From Rubripirellula sp. (lineage in GTDB: Bacteria > Planctomycetota > Planctomycetia > Pirellulales > Pirellulaceae): 64,000 nt of DNA. Positions within the stretch are counted from its first letter, which is position 1; each line of letters begins with the position of its first letter. Below the pieces are notes generated by a model. It was given only the letters and a program-made list of their open reading frames with translations, did no database searches and had not been told where the DNA came from. The translations under genes were made by a program, and so were the position numbers. Positions 41,053 to 50,482 of this stretch are shown in pieces. Location of the stretch: contig JAAXJB010000039.1 of the NCBI GenBank assembly GCA_012270065.1, positions 258,832-322,831 of the forward strand, written 5' to 3'.

Positions 41053-42231
41053 TCATTGCGATTTTTTAATGGCCTCCGGCAGACTCTTGTCTACCTGCCC
41101 AACCACACCTCGACCACCCAACAGGCGAGCTTCTACATCATCAACGACCTCTTCTGCATTGGCTTTCCAGAAGTTTTCAATGGCCTTGTCGGACAGCGGC
41201 TGATAGGAACGAAACAAACGAAACCCGATTCCCCGGGCTGGATCATTCGTGAACCACCAAGGGCTTTTGGGGAAATTCGGATCTTCTTCCTTCCACTCTT
41301 CATCATCCGAAGAAAGCCGGGCAGCACTCCTCAACTGTTCCGGATCCATTTCCCACGAACCGCCACGAATGACAACCGGCGAGGATGTTTCGGGCCATAC
41401 CACCAGCTCTGTTGCATTCAATGGCTTTCCCTTGTCAAAGGTTGTGTACCCGTCCTCGGTATACGCATTCACCGTCAATTCAGCCACACTGCCGTGCATG
41501 TCATACAGACCAAACGCATTCGGTTTTTTGGTACCAACGGGTAAGGTGCCATCCTCCGCGTTATCAAAATACCAGGCGTAATCATCAATCTGGTCAGCAT
41601 TTTTTCCCCAACTGTAGGCTGTGTCCGTCCCCGCGCGACACGAGTATTCCCACTCTGCTTCAGTCGGAATCCTGTATTGTTGACCAAGAATTCGACTTAA
41701 CCATTTTGTGTACTGCTGAGCCGAATACTGAGTCATGGAAACAGCAGGCTGATTCGGTTCTTCACCATATTCGTACGTGTAACTTGGGTCGTAGAGTGGT
41801 GTTGGTGCTGTGATTGCATCAACAGCATCAACCTCGACTACTCGAAAACCACGCCCCTCGAATTCTTTGAAGATATCGTAGAGCTTCATGAATTCCTTGT
41901 ACTCAGCCCAACTCACCTCTTTCTCACCCACCCACATAGGATCCACTGTGACGTCTAGCTGAGGACCTTCATCGTCTCCCCGATCCGCTTCATTTTCAGG
42001 ACTCCCAATTTTGAAGGTTCCTCCCGGCACAGGTATCATGCGAAAGGTTACCTCACTGCCTGGAATCGTTACCTCATACGGGACCATGTACCCATTGGCT
42101 ACCTTGACGCTTGGCCCGTCTTCGGGCTTGACCTTTGACATCCCCGGCTCAGCACTCGCCCCTTCCTTCGCCTGAAGGCACGGGCACAGAAAAACGGAGA
42201 GCAGACAAAAAATGTAAGCAGACAAACGCAT
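41053..42231 (-). CDS. Secreted FGE/SUMF1-family protein lacking the canonical catalytic Cys
   Basis: MIPVPGGTFKIGSPENEADRGDDEGP; YRIPTEAEWEYSCRAGTDTAYSWG; VIRGGSWEMDPEQLRSAARLSSDD. Start set at MRLSAYIFCLL. Confidence 0.9.
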   Translation of the reverse strand: MRLSAYIFCLLSVFLCPCLQAKEGASAEPGMSKVKPEDGPSVKVANGYMVPYEVTIPGSEVTFRMIPVPGGTFKIGSPENEADRGDDEGPQLDVTVDPMWVGEKEVSWAEYKEFMKLYDIFKEFEGRGFRVVEVDAVDAITAPTPLYDPSYTYEYGEEPNQPAVSMTQYSAQQYTKWLSRILGQQYRIPTEAEWEYSCRAGTDTAYSWGKNADQIDDYAWYFDNAEDGTLPVGTKKPNAFGLYDMHGSVAELTVNAYTEDGYTTFDKGKPLNATELVVWPETSSPVVIRGGSWEMDPEQLRSAARLSSDDEEWKEEDPNFPKSPWWFTNDPARGIGFRLFRSYQPLSDKAIENFWKANAEEVVDDVEARLLGGRGVVGQVDKSLPEAIKKSQ

Positions 42232-42546
42232 TGCTGGTGATCCAATGGGAAATTGAAACAGGTCACGAAAATCAAACACGGCGAGAGCCGTAAATGCGAT
42301 GCTCCCGTTGAGAACGAAGCAGAACACATCAGCCCGGAAACCGCCGTGACCTCCATCTTACTTGGTATTGCCCCATTTGATGAAGGTCTGAGACAGTCAA
42401 GTCGCAGAATTTCACATGGAAGAGACCGATTCTGACGGGATTGCATTCAACATGCAGAAACCGCCGGCAAGATTTTCTTGGTGCATCAAGTCAGACCCAT
42501 GGCAGCCAACACCCCGATGAATAACATCCGTCAGCCGATCACGGCA

Positions 42547-44163
42547 TCACGGTTGATTTAACATTTCAGGTCTGGCCCCCAAAACGACCTTCACCGTCAA
42601 CGGGACTCCATTTCTGACGACCTTCAAGTTGATGTCAGATCCAGCCAACGAGGCACCGATCAGACGCATCAAGTGTGGCAGATCTCTGACATTCTTATCA
42701 TCAACGGAAAGAATGTGATCTCCCAACTTCAAGCCCGCTACGGCAGCTGGCGAAGACTCGTTCGTCAACCCACTGATAACAGCACCACGCATACGCCGAT
42801 CATCGCCAACAAGCTCATCTTCCTGAGCCTCGCTTAGCCTGACACCCAACCAGCCCCGATCAACTCGACCAATCTCCCTGATCCGCTCATAAACCTGTCT
42901 GGCGACATTGCTGGGCACTGCGAAACTCACTCCCTGATAACTCTCACCAACAATGGCCGTATTGATTCCGACCAAAGCCCCGCGCGCATCGACCAGAGGT
43001 CCACCACTATTGCCCGGATTCACAGCAACGTCACTCTGCATGAAATCCTGATAATGAGTGCTATCTTCCACCAGACGGTGCTTCCCACTGAGAATGCCAA
43101 ATGTGACCGTCTGATCCAAGCCAAAGGGACTACCCACAGCCCAAACCGGGGTACCCACGCGGCAACGATCACTGTCGCCCCAGACAATTGGAATCAAACC
43201 TTCCGCCTCAACTTTCAAGACAGCCAGGTCAGTCTGCTTGTCCGTACCGACAACATCAGCTTTCAATCTCCTGCCATCACCCAAAGTCACATGAATCTCA
43301 GAGCTGTCTACGACAACATGACGATTCGTTAACAAGAAACCATCCTTTGAGACAATCACTCCGCTGCCCTGATCGGTCCTGGGGGTGTAAAGAGGAATGA
43401 CCCGCCCCTGAATGCTCAGATCTGAAACCGACGAGGCCTGCTTTACATCAATGTGAACAACACTTGGACCGACAGCAGAAGTAACCATCTGGTAAGCACG
43501 ACTGAGCGTATCCAGAGAAACATTTCGCAAACCCTCTGAACCGGATTCATACTCCGCACGCAGTTCGCCACGATGCCAGCTGTATCGAATTTCTTCCACA
43601 ACCTGAGGAACGAAATATCGCACGGCCACCAACATCAATGCCAGCGTCGCAAGCAGGAAAAGACTCTGCCGCAATGGATCCTGCTTGTCGGACTGCCTAC
43701 TCGATGCCCCGGCTTGCTCAACGGATCCTGGATCCAAGTCATGCTTGACTGGCAAGTCTGACGAAACACCATCGTCACTGCGGTGCAACTTGGGATGATC
43801 CTTCGTTCTGATCAGTCCACTAATCGCGGATTCGCTTCCCTCGCCGGCAGGAAATTCGTTCGGAGCAAACCTGTCAGAATTATCTTTCGACACCCCAACC
43901 TGATCAGTGAAATGATCAAACGAACTGGCAGCCTGAGAAAAAGGTTTCAGCGGATCTTCCAATTCAACATCGCGGCAGTCCACTGAAGGTATATCGTGAG
44001 AAGCACCTGGGTGTGGCGATGGCTCCAAATGCTCCATTTTGCGATACTCTAGGCCCTCGTTGTCTCTTGACTCATATCCCTCGGCAGCGTCATTGGGATG
44101 AAAGTTATCCACGACATCACCGTGTTCCGCTTCAGATCGGCTATCAGGTGAATCATGATTCAT
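42547..44163 (-). CDS. HtrA/DegP-like trypsin-type protease with PDZ domain and long N-terminal cytoplasmic extension
   Basis: GSGVIVSKDGFLLTNRHVV; DKQTDLAVLKV; DVAVNPGNSGGPLVDARGALVGINTAI; PDZ AAVAGLKLGDHILSVDDKNV. Confidence 0.93.
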   Translation of the reverse strand: MNHDSPDSRSEAEHGDVVDNFHPNDAAEGYESRDNEGLEYRKMEHLEPSPHPGASHDIPSVDCRDVELEDPLKPFSQAASSFDHFTDQVGVSKDNSDRFAPNEFPAGEGSESAISGLIRTKDHPKLHRSDDGVSSDLPVKHDLDPGSVEQAGASSRQSDKQDPLRQSLFLLATLALMLVAVRYFVPQVVEEIRYSWHRGELRAEYESGSEGLRNVSLDTLSRAYQMVTSAVGPSVVHIDVKQASSVSDLSIQGRVIPLYTPRTDQGSGVIVSKDGFLLTNRHVVVDSSEIHVTLGDGRRLKADVVGTDKQTDLAVLKVEAEGLIPIVWGDSDRCRVGTPVWAVGSPFGLDQTVTFGILSGKHRLVEDSTHYQDFMQSDVAVNPGNSGGPLVDARGALVGINTAIVGESYQGVSFAVPSNVARQVYERIREIGRVDRGWLGVRLSEAQEDELVGDDRRMRGAVISGLTNESSPAAVAGLKLGDHILSVDDKNVRDLPHLMRLIGASLAGSDINLKVVRNGVPLTVKVVLGARPEMLNQP

Positions 44164-44506
44164 GAGATCAACCAGGGAATTCGGCAGCTAATGACGGTCA
44201 TGGAACAGAATGCCAAGCCGTCAAACTTTGAAGTCGACAGCCCTCTCACGCTTTATTGTAGCGCGTGGGCGACCAAAAAATGGAATGATTTCGGTCAGAA
44301 TGTCGCTAACATGCAGCATTTTCCCAATGGAAATCATGCCTAACCCGAATGTTTCAGATTGTTCCCCCCTTTGATGAACGCCAGCTGACCAAGAAACTGG
44401 ATTCATCAGACACCCCGCCTGATGCAAGAAACCGATATCCTATGGACAGCATCAAGCTGATATCTGGGTGCGATCTTCCCCCGACCAAGTGGCCAATAAT
44501 TCATCC

Positions 44507-46225
44507 ATGACCGATTCCGCTCGCGACTCCATCTACGAAGCAATTGCTTCAATACGCCTGATTGATCCCCACACTCACATCAATCCTCATGCCCCAGCAT
44601 CCAATACTCTTGCGGATCTACTCGGCTACCATTACTACACTGAACTCGCGCATTCGGCGGGAATGCCGAAAGCCCAAATAGAAGAGGATGGCATCAGCCA
44701 CCGGGAACTTGTTCGACGCTTGGTCTCAAATCTATCACCCATTGAAAACACCGCTCAATATCGCTGGTTGATTGAAATCTGTCGCAAGTTCTTTGGCTTC
44801 ACTGGTGAAAGACTTGATGAATCCAACTGGGAAGAAGTTTACGAAGCATCCGAAGCTCAAATGAAGCTCGCGGAATGGCCGCAAATGGTTCTTGACCAGA
44901 GCAACGTAGAGGCCGTTTTCCTTACGAATGATTTTGACGACCAACTTGATGGCTTTGATTCTGACACCTACATTCCCTGCTTGCGAACCGATGACCTGGT
45001 TTTCCATCTTTCCAAGCCACAAACTCAAGAACGCTTGGCCGCCTGTACGGGGATCGACCTCGACGGTTCGCTGGGCAAGCTTCGCGAATCGCTCCGTCAA
45101 CGATTTGATTATTTCGTTCAGCATGGTGCGCGTGCATGTGCCATTTCACTACCACCTGACTTTTCCCCCACTCGCGTCAGTGATGGCCGTGCAAGCACTG
45201 CCTTGAACGAAGTTCTGCTCAACGGAGCCATGGCGGATCAAGCCCACCAGACAGCATTGTCACGGCGGGTTTTCTGGACGCTGGCCGAACTGTGTGACGA
45301 GTATGGCTTGCCCTTTGACTTGATGATTGGCGTCAACCGCGGGGTCTACGCGGACGGTGTATTTCAGGGACAGGACCTCTACGACAGCAGAGTCTCACTA
45401 ATCCAGTATCGTGAACTCTTCAATGCTTTTCCCCAAGTCAAGTTCCCCATCTCTGTGTTGGCAAGTGTAACCAATCAGGAATTGGTCAGTTACGCCTGGA
45501 TTTTTCCGAACGTCATCACCAACGGTCACTGGTGGTACAGCAATACACCATCGTTCATTTCAAGGGATGCTTCGGCACGACTTGAGGCAGTTCCACAGAC
45601 GAAACAAATCGCTTACTACAGCGATGCTTACAAGCTGGAATTCGTGTGGCCGAAATTTGACATGTATCGCCAGATTCTAGCCGACATCCTTACGAATCAT
45701 TTCGTGAAGGGTAATGGATGGAGCGAGGAACGCGCAATCGAACTCGGACGTCGCGTCCTTCGAAGCAATGTCGATGAAATCTTCCCAAGACCAAACCCAC
45801 CAGCAAGAACTGATCGGGAACCCGTCGAATGCAACATCGGTGATACCAGCAACTCCGAACAGAGCACGGAAAAGATATCGATCACCAGCAATGAAGAGCT
45901 TGACCCACTTCCAAGCCATGACGAAATCCAATCTGCAAACGCCGATGATGTACAACTCGTTGATGACTCCGCTATGCCAGGTCACCCTGACTCGGATGCA
46001 TTGGCATCGGAAATCGATCCACAACCCCTGAATGTGGGTGATATCCTCAGCACAGAAACGGATGCCTCGCAGAACCCGGATATTCGCGAACCTGAAACTG
46101 GAGACTCGTTTGAAGTTGACGAAGCATCTCTTCTACTTCGTCCGGACCCGACTACTGGTGAGTTGAAATTTCCTTCAAGCCAGATTGAGGAAGATGAATC
46201 AACAGACGAGGAATCAACCAACTGA
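44507..46225 (+). CDS. Glucuronate isomerase/UxaC-like amidohydrolase with acidic C-terminal extension
   Basis: IRLIDPHTHINPHAPASNTLADLLGYHYYTELAHSAGMP; NGHWWYSNTPSFISRDASARLEAVPQTKQIAYYSDAYKLEFVWPKFDMYRQILAD; last roughly 140 aa acidic and low complexity. Start set at MTDSARDS. Confidence 0.8.
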   Translation: MTDSARDSIYEAIASIRLIDPHTHINPHAPASNTLADLLGYHYYTELAHSAGMPKAQIEEDGISHRELVRRLVSNLSPIENTAQYRWLIEICRKFFGFTGERLDESNWEEVYEASEAQMKLAEWPQMVLDQSNVEAVFLTNDFDDQLDGFDSDTYIPCLRTDDLVFHLSKPQTQERLAACTGIDLDGSLGKLRESLRQRFDYFVQHGARACAISLPPDFSPTRVSDGRASTALNEVLLNGAMADQAHQTALSRRVFWTLAELCDEYGLPFDLMIGVNRGVYADGVFQGQDLYDSRVSLIQYRELFNAFPQVKFPISVLASVTNQELVSYAWIFPNVITNGHWWYSNTPSFISRDASARLEAVPQTKQIAYYSDAYKLEFVWPKFDMYRQILADILTNHFVKGNGWSEERAIELGRRVLRSNVDEIFPRPNPPARTDREPVECNIGDTSNSEQSTEKISITSNEELDPLPSHDEIQSANADDVQLVDDSAMPGHPDSDALASEIDPQPLNVGDILSTETDASQNPDIREPETGDSFEVDEASLLLRPDPTTGELKFPSSQIEEDESTDEESTN

Positions 46226-46314
46226 TCTCCAGTTCCCAACCTGGTGTTTGACGCCATGAACGTCAATTCCACGGCACAACTGTCAACCTTGCGAATTGAT
46301 CCCCATGACCGATG

Positions 46315-47916
46315 TCATGCATTTGGGTGAGTATCATTCTGCGTCGGCGACTTTTCAGAAATGATCCGGTTGATTGCATTCAACATCGCCAGGATGGTGC
46401 TTTCGACACTATCTGTGCTGACACCAACTCCGCGATACGTCCGACCCTTGTGCTCAACCTCAAGGTTCACTTCCCCGATGGCGTCACGCCCAAGAGTGGC
46501 ACTTCTGACACGGAAATCCTTGCAGACCACTTCGATTCCCGTAATCTTCTCGACAGCCCAGAACGCAGCATCAATGGGACCATCCCCCAACTCAATGCAC
46601 TCCGTTGCTTCAGTATCACCACACCGCAAGGTCAACTCAACGTAGGGATCACGTGACTTTCCACTGGTAACCACATAATCAACCAGCGTCCATTCCTCAT
46701 CCACGCTCCCGCTGATCTGCTGCTGCACGAGGGCAATGATGTCACCATCATAAATTTCTTTCTTTTTGTCAGCCAAAACTTTGAATTGTTCAAACACAAT
46801 CTGCAACTGTTCCCCCGTCAGGGTAAACCCGAGATTTTTCGCCCGATCAGCCAATGCTGCTCTGCCGCTATGCTTGCCGAGAACCAGATCCGTCTTGGAG
46901 AATCCAACTTCCTCCGGGGACATGATTTCATAGGTACTACGTTCTTTGAGCATGCCATCCTGATGAATGCCTGACTCGTGTGCAAAAGCGTTTCGCCCCA
47001 CGATTGCCTTGTTTCTCTGGACTTGAATCCCTGTGGTTTTGCTGACGAGTCGACTTGCTGGAACGAGACGCTTCGAGTCGATCCGTGTCTCGCAAGCATA
47101 AAAGTCACTCCTCGTCTGGATTGCCATCACCACCTCTTCCAGTGCAGCGTTGCCTGCACGCTCGCCAATTCCATTGATTGTGCACTCGATTTGACCAGCG
47201 CCGGCGGCAACAGCAGCAAGACTGTTGGCAACTGCCATGCCAAGATCATCATGACAGTGTGTACTCACGACAGCTTTATCGATGTTGGGTACGCGGTCCT
47301 GTAACATCCGGAAACGGTCATAGATTTCACCGGGCGTCGCATAGCCAACAGTATCCGGAATATTGACGGTCCGCGCTCCTGCATCAATTGCCGCCTCAAC
47401 AACCCGGCACAAGAAATCGTATTCCGTTCGACAAGCATCTTCCGGAGAAAACTCGACGTCATCACAGTAACTCACTGCACGCTTGACACCGGCAACAGCA
47501 CGCTCAACGATTTCATCTGGACTCATTCGCAATTTGAATTGCCGATGAATAGCGCTAGTTGCGAGGAATACATGAATACGAGAGCTGGGAGCATATTTTA
47601 CAGCTTCCCATGCTGCGTCGATATCTTTGTCATTGCACCGCGCCAATCCACAGATGGTCGAACCACGTACTGTCTGCGCGATCTGTTTGACTGCCTCAAA
47701 ATCGCCGGGGGATGCGATCGGAAAGCCTGCCTCGATAATGTCCACTCCCATATCGGCCAATACTTGGGCTACTTCCAACTTCTCAGCCAAATTCATGCTT
47801 GCGCCCGGTGATTGTTCGCCATCACGCAGAGTGGTGTCAAAAATACGAATCATCCGTGACTCGGAATGATCAGTCTCCTCACTCTTGCCTGCACGGGCCG
47901 GATTCGGATGCGACAT
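46315..47916 (-). CDS. leuA: 2-isopropylmalate synthase
   Basis: IRIFDTTLRDGEQSPGASMNLAEKLEVAQVLADMGVDIIEAGFP; HCHDDLGMAVANSLAA; C-terminal regulatory domain. Start at MSHPNP; an alternative start at 47952 is possible. Confidence 0.95.
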   Translation of the reverse strand: MSHPNPARAGKSEETDHSESRMIRIFDTTLRDGEQSPGASMNLAEKLEVAQVLADMGVDIIEAGFPIASPGDFEAVKQIAQTVRGSTICGLARCNDKDIDAAWEAVKYAPSSRIHVFLATSAIHRQFKLRMSPDEIVERAVAGVKRAVSYCDDVEFSPEDACRTEYDFLCRVVEAAIDAGARTVNIPDTVGYATPGEIYDRFRMLQDRVPNIDKAVVSTHCHDDLGMAVANSLAAVAAGAGQIECTINGIGERAGNAALEEVVMAIQTRSDFYACETRIDSKRLVPASRLVSKTTGIQVQRNKAIVGRNAFAHESGIHQDGMLKERSTYEIMSPEEVGFSKTDLVLGKHSGRAALADRAKNLGFTLTGEQLQIVFEQFKVLADKKKEIYDGDIIALVQQQISGSVDEEWTLVDYVVTSGKSRDPYVELTLRCGDTEATECIELGDGPIDAAFWAVEKITGIEVVCKDFRVRSATLGRDAIGEVNLEVEHKGRTYRGVGVSTDSVESTILAMLNAINRIISEKSPTQNDTHPNA

Positions 47917-47989
47917 TTCTGTATTACCTTTGAGCAGTGTTTTCCTGGCCACATTCTACTGGCCGACTTGTAACAACCGATAACATGAA

Positions 47990-48020
47990 CAAAAAAACCC
48001 GAGTCGCCGGGCGACTCGGG
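47990..48020 (-). terminator. Intrinsic terminator between leu leader peptide and leuA (attenuator terminator)
   Basis: Minus strand: aacccgagtcgcc-c-ggcgactcgggtttttttg. Near-perfect stem (48010-48020/47998-48008) followed by a T run. Confidence 0.93.
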
Positions 48021-48068
48021 TTCGTTGTCTTTTCCTGCGAAAGGCCGTCCGGCCTATCCAAACCCTCA

Positions 48069-48125
48069 TCATCCGCCTGTCGGGCGATCAACTAGTAGCA
48101 GCAGGGGGAGGTTTGAGTAACGCAT
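48069..48125 (-). CDS. leuL: Leucine-rich leader peptide MRYSNLPLLLLVDRPTGG* (Leu attenuator)
   Basis: Minus strand: ATG CGT TAC TCA AAC CTC CCC CTG CTG CTA CTA GTT GAT CGC CCG ACA GGC GGA TGA TGA. Five Leu codons within six residues, 50 nt before the terminator hairpin and upstream of leuA. Confidence 0.9.
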   Translation of the reverse strand: MRYSNLPLLLLVDRPTGG

Positions 48126-48131
48126 GCCCCC

Positions 48132-48180
48132 ATGTTAGGCAACAGACAGTACCAGCGTCAACGGTTCATTATTTTTTTTC
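48132..48180 (-). promoter_or_regulatory. Predicted sigma70-type promoter for the leuL-leuA transcript
   Basis: Minus strand: A-rich tract CGAAAAAAAATAATG, then TTGACG (48161-48156), N18, TAACAT (48137-48132). Expected +1 near 48125, the leader ATG. Confidence 0.65.
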
Positions 48181-48314
48181 GGTAACGCAATCAAGACTGC
48201 AAAAATGACCACCCCTATCGCATTTTGCCCATGAAGCCAAAGTAATCAGTGCCAACACAATTGAGTTCATCTCCATATCGGAACAGCAGGTCAGGAAAAT
48301 CACCTTTGGGCAAC

Positions 48315-49394
48315 TCAAGCTGCAGCTTTTGGAATCTCCTTGCCCTGTAGCTGATACACATATCGCAACACTTCCGCCACTGCCTGATAGTGATCGGCAG
48401 GAATGATGTCACCAACGTCCACTGTTTTGTACAGGACCTGGGCCAGTGGTTTGCGTTCAACCACGGGAATACCATTCTCAAGCGCCAGGCGACGAATTTT
48501 CTGCGCCAGAACTCCGGCACCTTTTGCAACCACAATTGGTGCTGGCATGGTCATTGGATCGTACTGGATGGCAATGGCCAGTTCCGTTGGATTACTGACG
48601 ACCACATCTGCCTTGGGAACTTCACTTTCTGCGCGTTGCATCATCAATTGCCGCTGCACCATTCGTCGCCGTGCTGCTACTTGCGGGTCGCCTTCTGTTT
48701 CCTTCAATTCATCACGAACCTCTTGATCAGTCATCATCAAATCCTGCTCATGCTTCCATTTCTGAAATGCAAATTCAAGTATTGCGAGAATAAAAAGAGA
48801 CAAACCTATCCAGACACAGGTTCCAAGCAGACATTCAAACAGACTTGAAGCAATTTGCGGAACACTCAGTTCCGCCAACTGCAACATCGAATCGCTGTAA
48901 TATCGCACCGCGAAAAAAGCAACAACAGTGATGACAGCAACCTTGAACAGACCAAACCCCAACCTCACGAGACCCTGCAGAGATACAATTCTCTTGACAC
49001 CCGAGATCGGGCTGATGTGACTCAATTTGGGAACAATTTTCTTGGTACTGAAGACAACGCCGGTCTGGGTAACGTTCACCAACACACCTGCGAACAACAT
49101 TGCCAGCAGAAGTGGCACGGCAGCAAGGGCCAAGCGACCTGCATAACCCAACAGCCAGTTTGCTGCGTCATTTGTTTCCAGTGACTGCATTCGTGGCACT
49201 GACAGAGCATCCACGATTGCAGCCGCCAACTGTTCAGCCGCCGGCGGGCCGAACATCCACAACGTACCCACAGCTGCCAGCAACATACCCGCCGACGTGA
49301 GGTCCTGACTGCGAACAACCTGGCCCTCCTCGCGGGCCTGTCGCCTGCGACGTTCACTCGCTGAATGCTTTTTATCTCCACTGGAATCAGCCAT
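48315..49394 (-). CDS. flhB: Flagellar export protein FlhB
   Basis: KKHSASERRRRQAREEGQVVRSQDLTSAG; autocleavage motif VVSNPTELAIAIQYD. Confidence 0.95.
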   Translation of the reverse strand: MADSSGDKKHSASERRRRQAREEGQVVRSQDLTSAGMLLAAVGTLWMFGPPAAEQLAAAIVDALSVPRMQSLETNDAANWLLGYAGRLALAAVPLLLAMLFAGVLVNVTQTGVVFSTKKIVPKLSHISPISGVKRIVSLQGLVRLGFGLFKVAVITVVAFFAVRYYSDSMLQLAELSVPQIASSLFECLLGTCVWIGLSLFILAILEFAFQKWKHEQDLMMTDQEVRDELKETEGDPQVAARRRMVQRQLMMQRAESEVPKADVVVSNPTELAIAIQYDPMTMPAPIVVAKGAGVLAQKIRRLALENGIPVVERKPLAQVLYKTVDVGDIIPADHYQAVAEVLRYVYQLQGKEIPKAAA

Positions 49395-49423
49395 GTTTGC
49401 TCACTTCCCGGCTTGATCCACGG

Positions 49424-50206
49424 CTACCAAAGACGACCCAATTTCGCAGCAACTGTCGCCAGTTCATGCTGAAATACCAAACCAACCGAACCAATGGTGA
49501 CGCTTAAAATCACAAGCATCGCCAGGGCATTGATACTCAAACCAATTGCCAGAACATTGATTTGCGGCAACGTCCGACTAATCAACCCAGTGACGAGGTT
49601 GCTCAACAGTAAAGCGGCGATGACTGGCGCAGCAATCCGCACACCTGATGCCATCCCCGCTGACAATTGACCCATGACCAAATCCATCATCGAGTCATGG
49701 AACTCGACATTTCCTGCTGGAACCGACTGGAAGCTTTCAAGTAACACTCCCAGCAGAATCCGATGCCCACCAACCAGTAACATCACGGCGGTGACGAGCA
49801 GCCCTACCAATCGGGCAACTGAGGGCATACTGCTCGAAGTTGTCGGATCAACGGCATCACCCAATTGCATTCCGCCTGTACTGGTGATCATCTCGCCACC
49901 CATCTGCAGACCAGTGACAATCAACTGGACGGTCGAGCCAATCAACAAGCCAATCAGACCCTCTCTTGCGATGGCGATCGCAAGCTCAATCAGGTTATCC
50001 ACATGGGGTAAATCCTGTACTTCAGTATCACTCGCGACGGGAGGAAGAACGAGAACAGTCAATACGATTGCCAAAAACGCCCGAACACGTTTTGGTACAC
50101 CCACACCCACGGAGGGCATGGACATCAATAGCGTGCTCATGCGTGTCATGACCAACACGCCCAGCACCAGATGCTCCATCAGCCAAGCAGTCAAAGACTC
50201 CATCAA
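49424..50206 (-). CDS. fliR: Flagellar export protein FliR
   Basis: LVMTRMSTLLMSMPSVGVGVPKRVRAFLAIVLTVLV; GGEMITSTGGMQLGDAVDP; adjacent to fliQ and flhB. Confidence 0.93.
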   Translation of the reverse strand: MMESLTAWLMEHLVLGVLVMTRMSTLLMSMPSVGVGVPKRVRAFLAIVLTVLVLPPVASDTEVQDLPHVDNLIELAIAIAREGLIGLLIGSTVQLIVTGLQMGGEMITSTGGMQLGDAVDPTTSSSMPSVARLVGLLVTAVMLLVGGHRILLGVLLESFQSVPAGNVEFHDSMMDLVMGQLSAGMASGVRIAAPVIAALLLSNLVTGLISRTLPQINVLAIGLSINALAMLVILSVTIGSVGLVFQHELATVAAKLGRLW

Positions 50207-50466
50207 GGTGATCCTGCATTCTCAAACACAACGCGGGTAAAATCCACCATCCTGGTGAGCAGCCAGGGAAGGCAAATCAAGAGCACAGCTGCCATCGCGA
50301 GTATTTTGGGTACAAACGCAACCGTTTGATCCTGGACCTGTGTCAATGCCTGCATCAAACCTACCAGCAGACCCGCAGCCATTCCGACCAGAAGAACAGG
50401 GGCAGCAATGATCACTGCGGACATGAGCGTTTCACGACACAAATCAACGGCTGTTGCAGCATCCAT
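50203..50466 (-). CDS. fliQ: Flagellar export protein FliQ
   Basis: DLCRETLMSAVIIAAPVLLVGMAAGLLVGLMQALTQVQDQTVAFVPKILAM; 87 aa. Confidence 0.95.
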   Translation of the reverse strand: MDAATAVDLCRETLMSAVIIAAPVLLVGMAAGLLVGLMQALTQVQDQTVAFVPKILAMAAVLLICLPWLLTRMVDFTRVVFENAGSP

Positions 50467-50482
50467 TAATCCTATGACTCCA

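Noticed and set aside
46312-46656. Plus-strand ORF overlapping the leuA 3' end
   Set aside because: Antisense shadow ORF of leuA.
47990-48020. Terminator read as simply ending the flhB operon
   Set aside because: It lies about 295 bp past flhB, with a separate promoter and Leu leader ORF in between, so attenuation of leuA explains it better; it may still also stop flagellar read-through.
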